Assembly (NCBI GenBank): GCA_020086605.1
Contig: JACBWW010000004.1
Coordinates: 34,972,616-35,036,615, forward strand
DNA length: 64,000 nucleotides
Direction: 5' to 3'
Origin: Lanius collurio
Taxonomy: Eukaryota; Chordata; Aves; Passeriformes; Laniidae
Shown: positions 24,801-37,395 of the stretch, piece by piece
Layout of the letters: the number at the start of each line of letters is the position of its first letter
Position numbering within the stretch: the stretch's first letter is position 1
The notes under the pieces: generated by a model
What the model was told of the DNA's origin: nothing
Databases searched by the model: none
Seen by the model: the letters and a program-made list of their open reading frames with translations, nothing else
Program-made: the position numbers and the translations under genes

Positions 24801-27800
24801 AGCACAAACAACAGTCTTTTTTGTTTTTCTTTTCAAGAAAAGAGGATGCTAATGGATCCATTGACACACGTTTACTGCAGTGAAAAATGAAACCAGGCTG
24901 AGACACTGCAGAGAGGTTAGAAGAGTGGAGGAGAGTTTAACATGAAGCAAGAAATTAGAATGATCAGGGAAAAATGGGATTCAAACCATTAAGGGCAAAC
25001 TTAAAATACTGCTTTTAAATTAAAGGAAAAGAAAACAGGCAAGTACAGGATAAGGAATGGCTGAGAGTTCTGAAGAAAGAGATTGAAGGTTAAGAGCTGA
25101 CCTTAAATCAAGAATATCATTCACAAAAGGTAGTTCAGGATGAGTGAATGAGAGCGCTGTGATTCAACGCTGTAAAACTGATGTAAATCTCTCTGCACAA
25201 CCTAGAAATGGAGTCAGCTAGGTAACTGTCCAGTTTGGAACCATGCACTTAATACATGCTAACAAATCAAAATTATCTTGTCGAATTGGAGAGTCCAGAA
25301 GAAAATAGAATTGCCATGTAACCCTCAGTCCAAGACCTGCGAGGAGAGGTTGAAATAATAGGAGGCTGATTAAGGAGCGTACATTTTTTACCTGAAGAGA
25401 TTAATGCATTGAGGCTTGTGAAGCACTGCAGCAAACTGGGAAGAGCATATGTTTGTCTTTGGAAGTTCATAAAATTTAGTTGGACACATATGAGGATGTG
25501 TGATCTTGTCTTAGAGGAGAGGAGTGATTTACTAACCTTCTGATAACCTTATTACGTTTTATGATTTAATGTCTGCTTTTTAGATGTTTGGTGGATTGGT
25601 TTGATTGGTGGGGTTTTTGTATGTTTTGGATTTTTTTTGTTTGTTTTGGTTTTTTCTCCTTTATTTGTTTACCTCTTCTGTGAAGGAAACATAGGGAAAG
25701 CAGCTTTTTGCAAAACATGCTGAGAAGCAGCAAAGGATCTCTTTTTGCATATTGCAGTGGTTTTTGTTTAAAATTTTTTGTTAGGTTAAATACTTCTTCC
25801 AGTGGACCAAGTGACTTTTTATCTTGAATGCATCTAAGTTTAAACTTAAATTGTCCAAATCTAAAACATTGACTGAAAATTTGAAAAAAACTAGACATGA
25901 TAACCTGGTGGATATTATTTGGCTCTAAATTAGTATTACTTTTACACTGCCTGAAAAGTCAAATTTCAAATACCCCTGGTAGTCTATACCTTTTAAAATG
26001 TCTAGGATTAGACTGTTGAACTCAACTAAACTTCTGTTTAAGGGGACAAGATCAGAGGAAATAGCCTGGCAAGAAGTTTCCTGCTTCACAAATTCCTTCA
26101 GTTAAATAGGTAAAGATGTACATCACAGGTTTTTTTTTCATTTTGCTTTTAGTATGAAATACAGAGGGAGAGTATAGGCATGATAAATGTATCTTAGAAT
26201 TATGAATTTTAATTTAATATTATAATTTTTAGATGAAATGGTAGATGAGGGTGATAGTCTTGCATGCTTTTTGCTGCTGATTGAAAGAAATTGTAGTTGT
26301 CACGGAGAGAAGAACAAGATATGGATAAATATCAAGGCAACATCTACAGAATAGAAATATTGTGCAGTTGTTTTGGTTTTGCTCTTTTTAAAATGATGTA
26401 ATTCAGTACAATCACTGAATGATAATTCAGTACTTCTTTATTGTTTTGATTATGTTAAATAGTGGCTAATAAACACTTAAACACTTCTGATCCTGTTATC
26501 ATAGGAAAATCTTCATTTAATTGTTTTTTCACTTCATTCTTGGTGGGATTTCTTTGTAACTTCTTTTGTTCTTAAACAAATGTTGAAATAAGCCACGTCT
26601 AAAGGGAATTAGAAAAATTAGATGCTTGCTAGTAGGTGGAAAAAAAAACCTAGGACAGAGGTTAATTATAGGGTGAATCACATGAAACTGATCGTAATGA
26701 TACTGTCTTTTAATCTGATTGATTTTGCCTAAGCATATTTGTCATAACTCATATTAACTGTATTAAAATTGGTTAATGAATCCAAAAACCTGTCAGCAAG
26801 GAGTGAACTTTCAAACCATAAGGAAGGTTGCCTCATTGCTACATGGCAGGAGGTTATTGGTCATTGACTTTAGCTCTTGGGAAGAATACATTTCTCCTAA
26901 TAAATGTCTAAATTTGATAGAAAGAGATCACTAAGTGTTGAATTGCTTGGCAAGTTGGACTTGAAAGTATTTGAATAGAGCCAAATGTGTGATCCCAGGT
27001 CTAGAGACCAATATTGGAGATTGCACTTACGGGTTAGAGACAAAGGTTTTGAGTAACACAACCAGTAGAAGGCATGTAGGGGAGGTGATATATACTGCTG
27101 TATACAGTATTAATAGGCTGTGGTGAGTATATTATGGCTAGTTTGGGATTCCTAAGACTAGTCAGAAATAGTCTTAAGAGATTTAGAAGAGAGCTGTAAA
27201 AATTCAGGTTCTGGGAAAGTGTGTCTCAGTTTAGAGATTCAAGAAGCTTGTTCTGTTGAAGTGTTATTTGAGAAGTCTTGAAGATTTGTACTTCAATCCT
27301 ATATGAAAAGACATTGGTGAGAGCTGAAAACAGTTGTGTTTGGTAATTTAGTAGTTGAGCAATTTATCTGGGAATCATTTGTTCTCTCTCATTCTCTCAT
27401 ATAATATGCTTGAATCTCATGGATGGTTTTAGTGAAAGATGTGCATTGTCTTGAGGAACATGTGTGGTTCTGATGCAAGAAATATGAGGTTTATGATCAT
27501 TGGATCACAAAGCAAAGATGGTAGTCATTATGTATTAGAGTGCAACAAGACAGTATAGTAGAATATTCACATTAGATGGAAAGAACAGAAAGATTGCCAT
27601 TGGCCTTGTAGGTAGAATGAGACCTCATGTTATTATGGCTCAGGAAACAAACATATTACAGACTACTACGGAGGGAATCCTGGTCCAGTTCCTGATGCCA
27701 TGTTCCCCTCTGCTGACAGGGTATTAATCTGCCCTTAGCCAAGTCAGCAAATTACTGGCAACATTTTTGTCGCAAATACTATGTAAAATACAATGTGTAG

Positions 27801-30159
27801 CAGTAATAGGAATTTAAATCTGTGAAATCCATCCTTGTCTCAAGGCATTACCGGCTCCTTTTGTGCCATCCAAATGCATATTCAGGCATCATGTTGCATC
27901 TTCTTCTGCAGTAGTTGTATTATTCCTTGCTCCTTTTTAGATGGTGTATAGATTTTTCACTTGATAGGCTCAGGGTAGAATCCTTCTGAATGAGTGTTGG
28001 TTTTGCAATCCTGCCACTGAACATGTGCCTTTCCAGGAAATACGCTAATGTTTTCATGAAGTTCTGTTTTTAAAAGACTGCTTTTTGCACTTTCCTTCCC
28101 AACCATGTTAATATTCGTGGTATTATTTTGTTTTTTTTTTTTAACCATATAAAAGTACTCTTTTTGCCTCTATGCTTAAGGTTGGCTTAGGAAGGCAGAA
28201 CTACTGTCTCTTCTCTTGATTGACCACAGCATAGAAATTCCATTGTTTTGAAATGTTCTTTTCTCTGCATGTTACAGTTGCAGTGCTGGGCAAATGTCAT
28301 GTTTTTAATGGCTCTAAATGTATGATATCTAGGGAAATATAAAGTAAATAGCTAGTAGTCCGGAGTTACAAACTTCTGGAGGGCAGTCTTTCCATTTTGT
28401 GCCATTGTCAAATGACTTCGATTGTGTTGTCAGTGTTGTGTGCAGTTGTGTTTGGCATGACCATAGTCTGAAGGGTGCAAGGAGATTGCTGTAAGATTAA
28501 CTGTAAGAGTGAAGGAACTTAAAACTGGTTGCTTTTCTCACAGACCCAAAAGCACCACTCAGTGCTGTGCAGGTGGTCAGTGAATGCTTGCAGCAGTTGA
28601 TGGTTTTTGTGCACCATCTGTGTCATGCATCCTTTCTTCTTGATTATCTTGTCTTCATTTTGATGTGTTTTGGTAGTTGCTGAAGTCAAACAAATATGGA
28701 AAAATTATGTGCGCTATTGTTGCATGTTCGTAACGCTCCTCTGAGAAGAATGCATGTATCTTCTGGAGAGTGGCTGAGTGAAAACTGGTGTGATGAGCCA
28801 CATGTATTTTTCTAAAGAGGACACTAAAAAGCCACTAATGAAGTTGTGGGAAGTGGACTCTTGAGTCTTCATAATTTCCTGAATGCTGTGATTAGCATCC
28901 CACAGAGCATTGTAAAACAGTTAATTAATCATCGTCAGTGATAAAGAAGACTCTGGAATGTCAGCTGTATTGCTCACCTTTTTGTGGGTACAAGATCTTG
29001 TGAACAGGGGCCAGAATATTTACAAAAACAGTATATGTGTGCTGTGATGGGCCACTGTTAGCAGCAGTATGACAACTAATGCTTTCTGGAATAAAGAATA
29101 AATGGAATAAAACTTCTTCTAGTGTAGCAATACTATTAGAATAGGTTCTTAAGTTATTTTTCTAAAAATATTTTATGACCTTTTTATTTTTGTGTTACTA
29201 TTTTAAATAAATATTCGTATTAATAATTCATAGAATACTTGCACTAATTTTCTCCCGCTGGTTCCATTCAAACAATTCATCTAGTTGTTTTCAGTTTGCT
29301 GATCTATGTGTTTTATTATTCCTATATAATGTTGTATCCTAGTGCTCCAGATACTCCAGAAAACTAATTTACATATACCTGGAATCTCTATTTTTCAATT
29401 AATAATTATTACTATTAACTAATATATATTTCTTAAAATGTGTTCTGATGTAAAATGTTCCGTACGATGAATCTGAATTACTAAACTCCATTGGATGGGA
29501 AAAATTAATGTGGATATTTTTGGCAGTTATTTTGCAAAAGCTGAAAATTGAACATTCATTCTACGTCAGTGCTTCCTAGTATATTTGAAATGGTATATTT
29601 CTGAAAACTATTACTGTTCTGAAGCATACACTTGAAGTCAAAAGTCACTAAATTAGAAGTATTTCACCTATCTCTAGATTTTCAACTAGCTTATATTAGT
29701 TTTGGCTCTTTAGTCCAATAGCAGTATTCCAGAGAGTGTTGTTAGGATGTGACTAGTGAAAAATATCTCTGAGTTTGTGAGAATTTCAGAATTTCACAAT
29801 AACATATATCAGAGTGGGTTAATGTTTTGATGCCTCACTAGAGCACGGAGCATAGCTTGAAGCAAGGTCAAAAAAAATGAAAACTTGAGCTCTGTTCAGA
29901 GAATTAGTGGAATGTAGTTCACGCATTCTAAAGGTTTCAGAAAGTAGCTTAATAACATAAGCTTCCCACCTCTCATTCTGCTTTTTTTCTTCCACATGCC
30001 TGTTTGGAGCACTTTCAGTCTTGAACTCTGCAAATCCCTTAAATTTGGCAGAACTGGAGGGTTTTTCCATTTGTTTTATATCGAAGGATTGCCTGCTTTT
30101 CATTTATTCCTTTGCATCAGCTTTTTCATAATTTAGTAACTGCAGCTGTTGTAAACATG

Positions 30160-30477
30160 TCATCTAGAGATGGAGTTGATGGCAGAGAGAATGGGATCTT
30201 TTCCTAGTGCATGCCAAATATAATGAGTAGGTTTTGTATGATCTCCAAAAAGTCCATGGATTTTCTCCACAGACTGAGTGCAGTGAGACTCAAATCTCTT
30301 CTGTAAAGAAGAATCAGAAAAATTAGTTGATAGCTTGATACAGAAAATAATCAGAACTTTAATACAATTCAGTACTTCCATGCATGTATGTGCTTTTTCC
30401 ATGTAGTTGCTCACTAAGTTGTTGGCAACTACTTCTGTTAGTGTTTTGTATTTCAGCAGTATTTTAATTGGTGCCAT
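30160..30477 (-). other. Unidentified minus-strand ORF, possible exon or old pseudogene
   Basis: An ORF of 105 codons on the minus strand. Its downstream part, roughly residues 60-105, has a protein-like composition with few low-complexity runs. On the minus strand that part is preceded by a pyrimidine-rich tract ending TTCTTTACAG at about 30305, which is a good splice acceptor. After the stop, a second minus-strand ORF (29819-30103) in another frame also looks protein-like. I do not recognise the family. Alternatives are a decayed retrocopy, an exon of a gene antisense to FUT8, or chance; the length alone is within chance expectation for this DNA. Confidence 0.2.
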
Positions 30478-33400
30478 TTCTTCAGAGAAGTTAGGAGCAT
30501 GCTATGTATCCATATGCACACAGAAAAGAATAGGCTTTTAAAATTTTTGATCACTGCTCTTTTTAGCAGTCATAGTAAGAAGAAATGTTTTTTTCCTGTT
30601 TTTTGTTTTTTTTCACACCTACAGTACTTTTCTGAAATGTAATTTATTCTGGTACTCTGCTGAAGGATGTAACTTCTTTTTGGTCTAATTCCTAGCCCTG
30701 TTATAATGCGTAATCAAGTGTTTCTTTCATCTAGTAAGATTGTTGTGTTCATGAATTGATTATCTTTCTTCAGCTGCTAAATTTCTCAGTACTTTTTCTC
30801 AGAGTGTTCACTGTTCTTCAAGGCAGGAAGACTTTTACCATTCTTTTCCCTCTTTTCCTCTGGTCCAGTTCATGCAGTGAAATTGTGGAGAGGGTTCTAG
30901 ATTTTTTTGCCGTGTAAGCATGTTTTTATCTTTCTCCACCTGTCATTTAATTAGACAAGATTAAGGAATGAAATATAAAACCAGATTTTTCCTAAGCAAA
31001 CAGGGAAGACAAATTACTTTATAACAAGCTAACAACCAGATAATTAATAATTTTTTTTTTTTTTAATATCAAATACGAGAATTATTTTGGGATGATTTGT
31101 ATGAACTGGTTAAATGTATTTGTGGGAACCTAATGTTTTTCTTTATCTATTGTCAGAATTGATTCCCATTCCCCCATTTTCTTGTTGATAAGTCTCCTTA
31201 GACATTTTAAAATAATGATCTTTATTTCTAGAAAGATCAGAACTTATATAAAGAATATTTTGGTGGTTGTGTGATTGTAGTGATATATCTAGTTTCATGC
31301 TTTTTTATTTATACCCTAACATTCAGTGTCTTTGAGCTACAGTTTTTTTGGTCAAGCAGAGAAAATATGAGAGAATGGAGCAGGAGAGAAGAGTAAGCTC
31401 AACACTTAAAACATTAAAATATCCCAAACCAACAAACAACCAAACTAACAGTAAAAAATAAAAGAAAATTAGAAATAAAAGAAGAACCTTATGCCAAACT
31501 GTTCCAAAAGTCTGTGCTGCACTGTGAAATGATGACCCACACTGCTCCCTGTAAATGAGACTCTTTCAAAGGTTATACCTTCCTCTAAGTTGATTATACT
31601 TCTGTACAAGGATCAGATCCTGTTAATTGCATGTATGGAACTGACTTCCTTGTGTAACTGTTGCTTCTATTGGTCTCGATGCCAGAAAACTAGAAGGTGC
31701 TGTATTTGGTAGAACCTTATTTTACAGGAATTCCAAAGATGGCCTTTGAGGTAAAAGATCTGTAAGTTTAGCTCCTGTTAAACAGAACCATGAAAAGAGG
31801 TACTTGGTATGTGCTCAAGATGGTGTGTTGAAGAAGAGCCAATGCAGAGGTGACCTGATGAATAAACTATAATTAAATTGCCTGGTTTTGGCTAGGCTTT
31901 TCAACAATTGCTTTTAGAAAAATGAAATTTTGGGGAGAAAAGAAAAACAGCTTTTTTATTAATTTGTAATCCCATAAGGGAATCGAAAAAAACAGAATAT
32001 ATGGTTATTTTTCATAATGGGAACAGTGCAATGCAAGGTTTCATCTTGTCCTGCTCAAGGGCATGTGCTGGGTCATTCATGTCTACTTCATCATAAGAAT
32101 AAATTGTCTGGAAAACAGTCTCTTGAGCTTTTCTGGGTAGAACCTATATAGGAAATTTCAGCATTATATTTACAACCAGATAATCTTGGCATGATGTTTT
32201 CATTTTAATTTTTTTGTGTGCTTCTCTAATGTAGATAGGTAGTGAAAGAAGTTAGAAATGAGTACATATTGAGATTTAGGAAGAGGTCGTCCTCTTGTCA
32301 GGTAATGAATAAAAAAAATCTAAATGGTACTAAATGAACCTGTGCATGTAGCATTCCATGAAGATATGACTATGTGGTATGTGTTACCCAGTACAGTATG
32401 TGTAGTAGTGGATCTATTTGAAGCAAATCAGGGTAGTTTAGTTTTGTTAAACATAACGGTGTTGAATTTTTGATCAGCTAATGCTGTCTTAGACTTTAAT
32501 CTACCATCATTGCTGTAAAAAACAAGGTATACTAGTATATTTAAGCTAAATATTCCATTGCACACATGTTTTTAAGAAGTGGAACTTCTTGTGTATGACT
32601 AAAACGAATGAAGATGTCTAAGATCAACTTTGGATCTGAATTTTTTGTTTATCTCTGGAACCAGCTGTGTAAATCACAGTGAGATAAACACAATGTATGA
32701 AATTTCTCTTTGATCAGTTGTTGCATACTGAGCTTTTCCTAGTGAAATCTTAGGAAATCAATTAATAAAGAATTATCTTATTTATAAGTGATGCTGTATA
32801 AAAGTAGGAAGTAGTGGTTCTTGCTGTATATATTTCTGTGAAATAATGAGTTAATGTTTACAATGATAAATTATATGCCCATCACTCCATTTTTTTTCAA
32901 AAGAAAAAATATTTTACTACTTATCTGTTATTTGAAAAGAAGTTTCTGAAAATAAGCTAATTTAGCTAATAAATACATCCTGGGCTTGTACAATGTAATG
33001 TAATTGCATGGATTTTTTGATAAGTATCTGGTTACTCTTTACTGTCTTTCCCTCAATATTGCTATGTTTAATATTGATTTGAAATGTATTTAGTAAGTAG
33101 ATAGCACAACTCATCTCACTGTTGTGATCAGGTAGCTTTTCCTTTTTTTTTAGTTTCATTTGTTTAAGAAAGTTTACATCAGTTTTAACCTCCTGATATA
33201 AGGAAACTGATGTCCATCATCACTTTACTTTGGAAAAGTGACAATTATATTTGAATTAGAATATCTTGCCACCAGACCTGTAAATATTTCAAACTGCTAA
33301 AGAATTATACTGCCCATAGCAAAAGACTTAACATTCACTTGTGTTGATCAAACACTTTGGTAGTGACAGGTAAGATAGCAATGACAGAAGTGATTGCTGC

Positions 33401-36353
33401 TTCTGCTCTAGGTGAAGGTAAAACGCCCAGTAGTATTGTTTAACCTCAGTTTAATGAAGGAATTTGTCACTTTGTTTTGTTCTGAATCTAAAAAGGAGAA
33501 ATATTATTGCAAACTTCTTGCACATCTTCTAGAAGAAATTCAGTGTCAATGGTCTTTCTGCCTTATAGGCTGTTCAACTATATAAAGGAAAAGGCTAAGA
33601 TTTTACTCCAAATAAATGTAGTGGCAGCTACTAATAATCTTGAAGTGGTTTATGGAGAATTAATCAACACCTGAAAGGGGGGCTCAACAGACCATAAATC
33701 TGTTTTTCAGAGGAACCAATTATCATAACATTTTCAACCTCAGCTAATACTGTTACTGCTCAGCTTTTCAAAAAACTGGATCTAGTCTACAAATGTGTTC
33801 ATATTAGTATTACATTTCAAGTTGGTGCCTTTATGAAAAATCTGAAAACAGCAAATTTATATGGTCCACGATTATTTAGGTTTATATCAAATTTGAATTA
33901 ATGTGAGCAGAGGAGATAGAATTGCATCTGAGAGATTGTAATGATATTTTGATTCTCATGTCTTTGCAAACAAGTCGATGTCAGCAAGTTACAGAGGTAG
34001 AGAAGAAGAAGATTTTAAAATACAGTTTTATACAGATTTAAAATTTACAATTCTTTACAGATTGTAAAATGCAGTCAGAATTTTGGTGTCTGTTTGATCC
34101 AGTCTCTATGATAGAATATGTATATGCAGCAGGCAGAAGCTGCTGGAGAACTGGTATATCTGAAAAGTTCAACTGAGCATAAGGAATCCTTTCTAAAGAA
34201 AGAATTCCAGTGCTTGTTATGTTGGTAGTATTGTGTAGAGACGGATGAAGTGCAGGGAGAAAATCAGTTACCACTTCATCAGTGTTGTCTAATTTTCAGT
34301 TCATGCTTCTCTATATACTACACATCTGGGGTATTTGAATAGCAAACATAAGGAAGTTTTATAATTTAAAACATAATAGTGTTACTTGAACTTTGAAATC
34401 AAGTTTTGGTATTATCTAAATGTAGCTTTTTCCCCTTCTGACTGACTTGAAATGTAATGCTTTATGTTTACGTATATTTTAAATGAAGCCTCTGGGTTTT
34501 GATGTTTTGGCAATCTCATTCTTTCCCTCTGTATAATGTGATTAGAAAATAGGTCAGGCACTATTGTGTTGAGAATGCAGTGTTGGTATTCTGTGGGTTT
34601 TTTCCCCTCCAATAAGTGTGTTTAGTAAATAGTTAAATTATTTGACATCACCTGCAGAAATGCATGTAAATATAAAAAGGAAAAATAAATAGTTTTCCTC
34701 CAAATTAATGATTGGATATTGTTCTGAAAAGATTAGGAATAATTCAGACCAATTTTGGACAATGAAAATGTCTGAAATCACATAAGTGGTATGGGGTACT
34801 GTTTTGTTTCTGAGAATTCTCCTGTACTGGTTGCAGCTGAAACTTTGGGTATGTGTGGATGCTTCTGTGAATGGTGGTTGCAGGATCAGGATCTAAGTTA
34901 GGGGTGCAAAGCAGGAACAGTAAGTCTGTTCAGTACAGAAGAACTTAATTATACCAGCAGCAGCCCGTGACACCGTGTACACGCTTTTGTTTGTTACAGG
35001 GTTTTGAAAAGTGCAGTCTGCCTGTGTTTTGAGTAGTACATATACAGATGAAATGGTGTGTTTCCTAAATTGAAACATGAACACAAAGTGTTCACATGCA
35101 CAGATTTCATTAGGATATAAAAATCACATACAATTACAAAATTTCTTTGACCTTGTTTTCCTAATAGACTGCTTTTTGGAGCCTTTAGCTGTGCTTCTCC
35201 TAATAATGCTCTGTTAGTTCATAGAAGAACATAATAATTACTAGATTTACAAAACTTATTATTGGGATTTTTTAATCAATTTGTTATGATAGATGGAAAG
35301 CTCTCTGATTGGAACAAAGTTACAATCAGAATGTAATAGGTTTGTTTCCTCTAAGCTCCAATACTGATTGTTTTATAAACTATAGGTAAAAGTTATGTTT
35401 CGTGTTTTAGTTTACTATCCAAATGTTTTTCATAATATTTCTTTTGTAGAAATGCTTGTGTTGTGTGATATCTCATCTTTCTCTGTTTTTGCCTGACTGG
35501 TCACACATGATGACTTCTTTCTTTCTATGGTTTACTGCTGCTTTTCATAAAAAGAAGAGTGTGAGAGAAAGCAGTCTTAAAAGTAAAATTTATTTTCTCT
35601 ATTATGTATTTAATCTGTATTAACATTGACAAGGTAAGGCTTAGTTCTGCAAAGGTTGTCTCTAAATTCTCCAGCAATACGGATTTGTTGTGAATCTGCA
35701 GAATTCAGCTCTTGCTGCCTACTTCCAAATGCATATACATGCACTGTATAATTCCAGCCAGCTCCCAAATAATTGCTTTTGAAATTCTTGCAGTAAATAT
35801 ATTCTCCCTAACTCTGGTGCTTCAAAAGTTCAAGTTCATTATCTTAGGTGTCTTGAAGACTGTTAAGAACTGTATCAAAGCTCTATGAGAATGGGCTGAG
35901 TTCTGTGTCAGTGTATACTGTATTTTGTTGCAATTTTCTTCACGTTTTTTCTTCACTTACTGAATAGATTTTCAGCAGTGACCATGCCTACATAAGATCC
36001 AGTCAGAAAGAGTCAGTTTCAAAATTAATGTGATCTGAGCTTTTGTCTGAAAAGGCTCCCTGTCCTACTCAAATGTCAGTAGCAGTTATCTGTTGAAGTG
36101 GAAGCAAGCAGCCATGACTCTTCTAGCTTACTTTCTGAGCTTCCAGGACTTGGGTTGTTCGAAGACAGATGCAATATAGTATCCATGGACGGATTTTTGT
36201 AGACAGAATATCTAAATTTCTTTTACACATCAATTTTTTTAAACTCGAACATTTTAATTACTGTGAATTTCACAATCTAGTAGCGCCTTCTGAAAATCCT
36301 AATATTCTACATCAACCAGGTCTCCCTAATTCCATGCTAGTTTAGTGTATAAA

Positions 36354-36469
36354 ACTTAAACACCTTCTGAGGCATGACTTCCCTTACAGAAACAAATGTT
36401 TTTTATTTCTCACTTAAACACCTTCTGAGGCATGACTTCCATTACAGAAAGAAATGTTTTTTATTTCCC
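36354..36469. repeat. Tandem duplication, two 58-bp units
   Basis: Units 36354-36411 and 36412-36469 are identical except for three substitutions. The unit contains CTTCTGAGGCATGACTTCC and an ACAGAAA-T6 stretch. The high identity suggests a fairly recent local duplication in the intron. No coding role is visible. Confidence 0.9.
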
Positions 36470-37278
36470 ACTGTGTGGCAATAACTGATGTGCCTACTAT
36501 TTCTGATATGTATTGTAATTTCCTAGCTGCAAGAATTCTTCTGTCATCTTCTTTGTGAATAAAGATTTCAGTGTAGGGGTCAATTTAAGTTCCTTCTAGT
36601 AATTGCTAATGCCTTTATTTCATTTAACTTTCCTGCTGTGGTCCTGTATTTAATGTGCTGTAATAATCAACTGAAGCATCATTTGCTGTTGTGGAGTCTG
36701 TGTCAAGTCTTTCAGTTCCACTGTGCTTTTAAAAATATTTGGTATAGTTTTTATGCATGTAAAAACTGGATTCTCAAAACTTCTGTGGGCTACCAATTTA
36801 GTATCTTCCAGTTAAGCTTCATGATCACCTCTCTGCTTGGTTTATGTGTGTCATAGGGAGCAAAAACTTGATCATTAACATTTTATAAAGCAGCTTAAAT
36901 TGCACTCCTAAGTGTGCAACACTTCTGCTACTTCTGGTGTTGTTACTGGAAGTGATAGTGGACTTGAAGTCACCACCTTCCCAGCATTTTCTGAAAGACC
37001 ATCTAGTTTTATAAAATTCTGTCTTTATACTCGGCAGTCATTTCACCATAGAGCATTCGCTAGAGTTAAACAGCTCATTATCTTTTACAGGTGACATTTA
37101 ATACCTTACTGTATAACACGCCTCCTATTCTGTAGAATCCCTGTTAGTCTCTACATAAGAATGATGTTGGCATCATCTACTTATGGGACCATTTCTTTCT
37201 GAAAATTTTCTTGAGGCTTCCTTGACCTGGGAGCCCAGAGTATATAAAAGTATTAAAAAATTTGTCTGGTGTACTATG

Positions 37279-37395
37279 TGTAGATGCAGCACTTTGGGAC
37301 ATGGTTTGGTGTTAGACTTGGCAGTGCTGGGTTAATGCTGGGACTACATGATCTTAGAGGACTTTTTCAACCTAAAAACTTACATGATTTTACAA
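37279..37395 (+). mobile_element. CR1 LINE 3' end fragment, short and diverged
   Basis: The phrases TAGATGCAGCACTTTGGGACATGGTTTGGTG, then CTACATGATCTTAGAGGACTTTTTCAACCT and a terminal ATGATTTTA, follow the 3' end of the CR1 subfamily also seen at 21538-21736. It is only about 115 bp and moderately diverged. Confidence 0.75.

Larger units (their letters stand above)
21853..37278. other. Intronic DNA with a minus-strand ORF and a tandem duplication
   Basis: AT-rich intron. It includes the minus-strand ORF at 30160-30477, T runs (for example 31051-31064), a GTTT/GGTTT-rich patch near 25600-25665, and the 58-bp duplication at 36354-36469. I recognise no complete gene and no clear CR1 copy here. 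A stretch at about 25280-25420 faintly resembles old CR1 text but was not called. Confidence 0.5.

Noticed and set aside
25280..25420. Possible old CR1 ORF2 fragment (GAGGAGAGGTTGA-like phrase)
   Set aside because: Only one short phrase fits and flanking order does not follow consensus.
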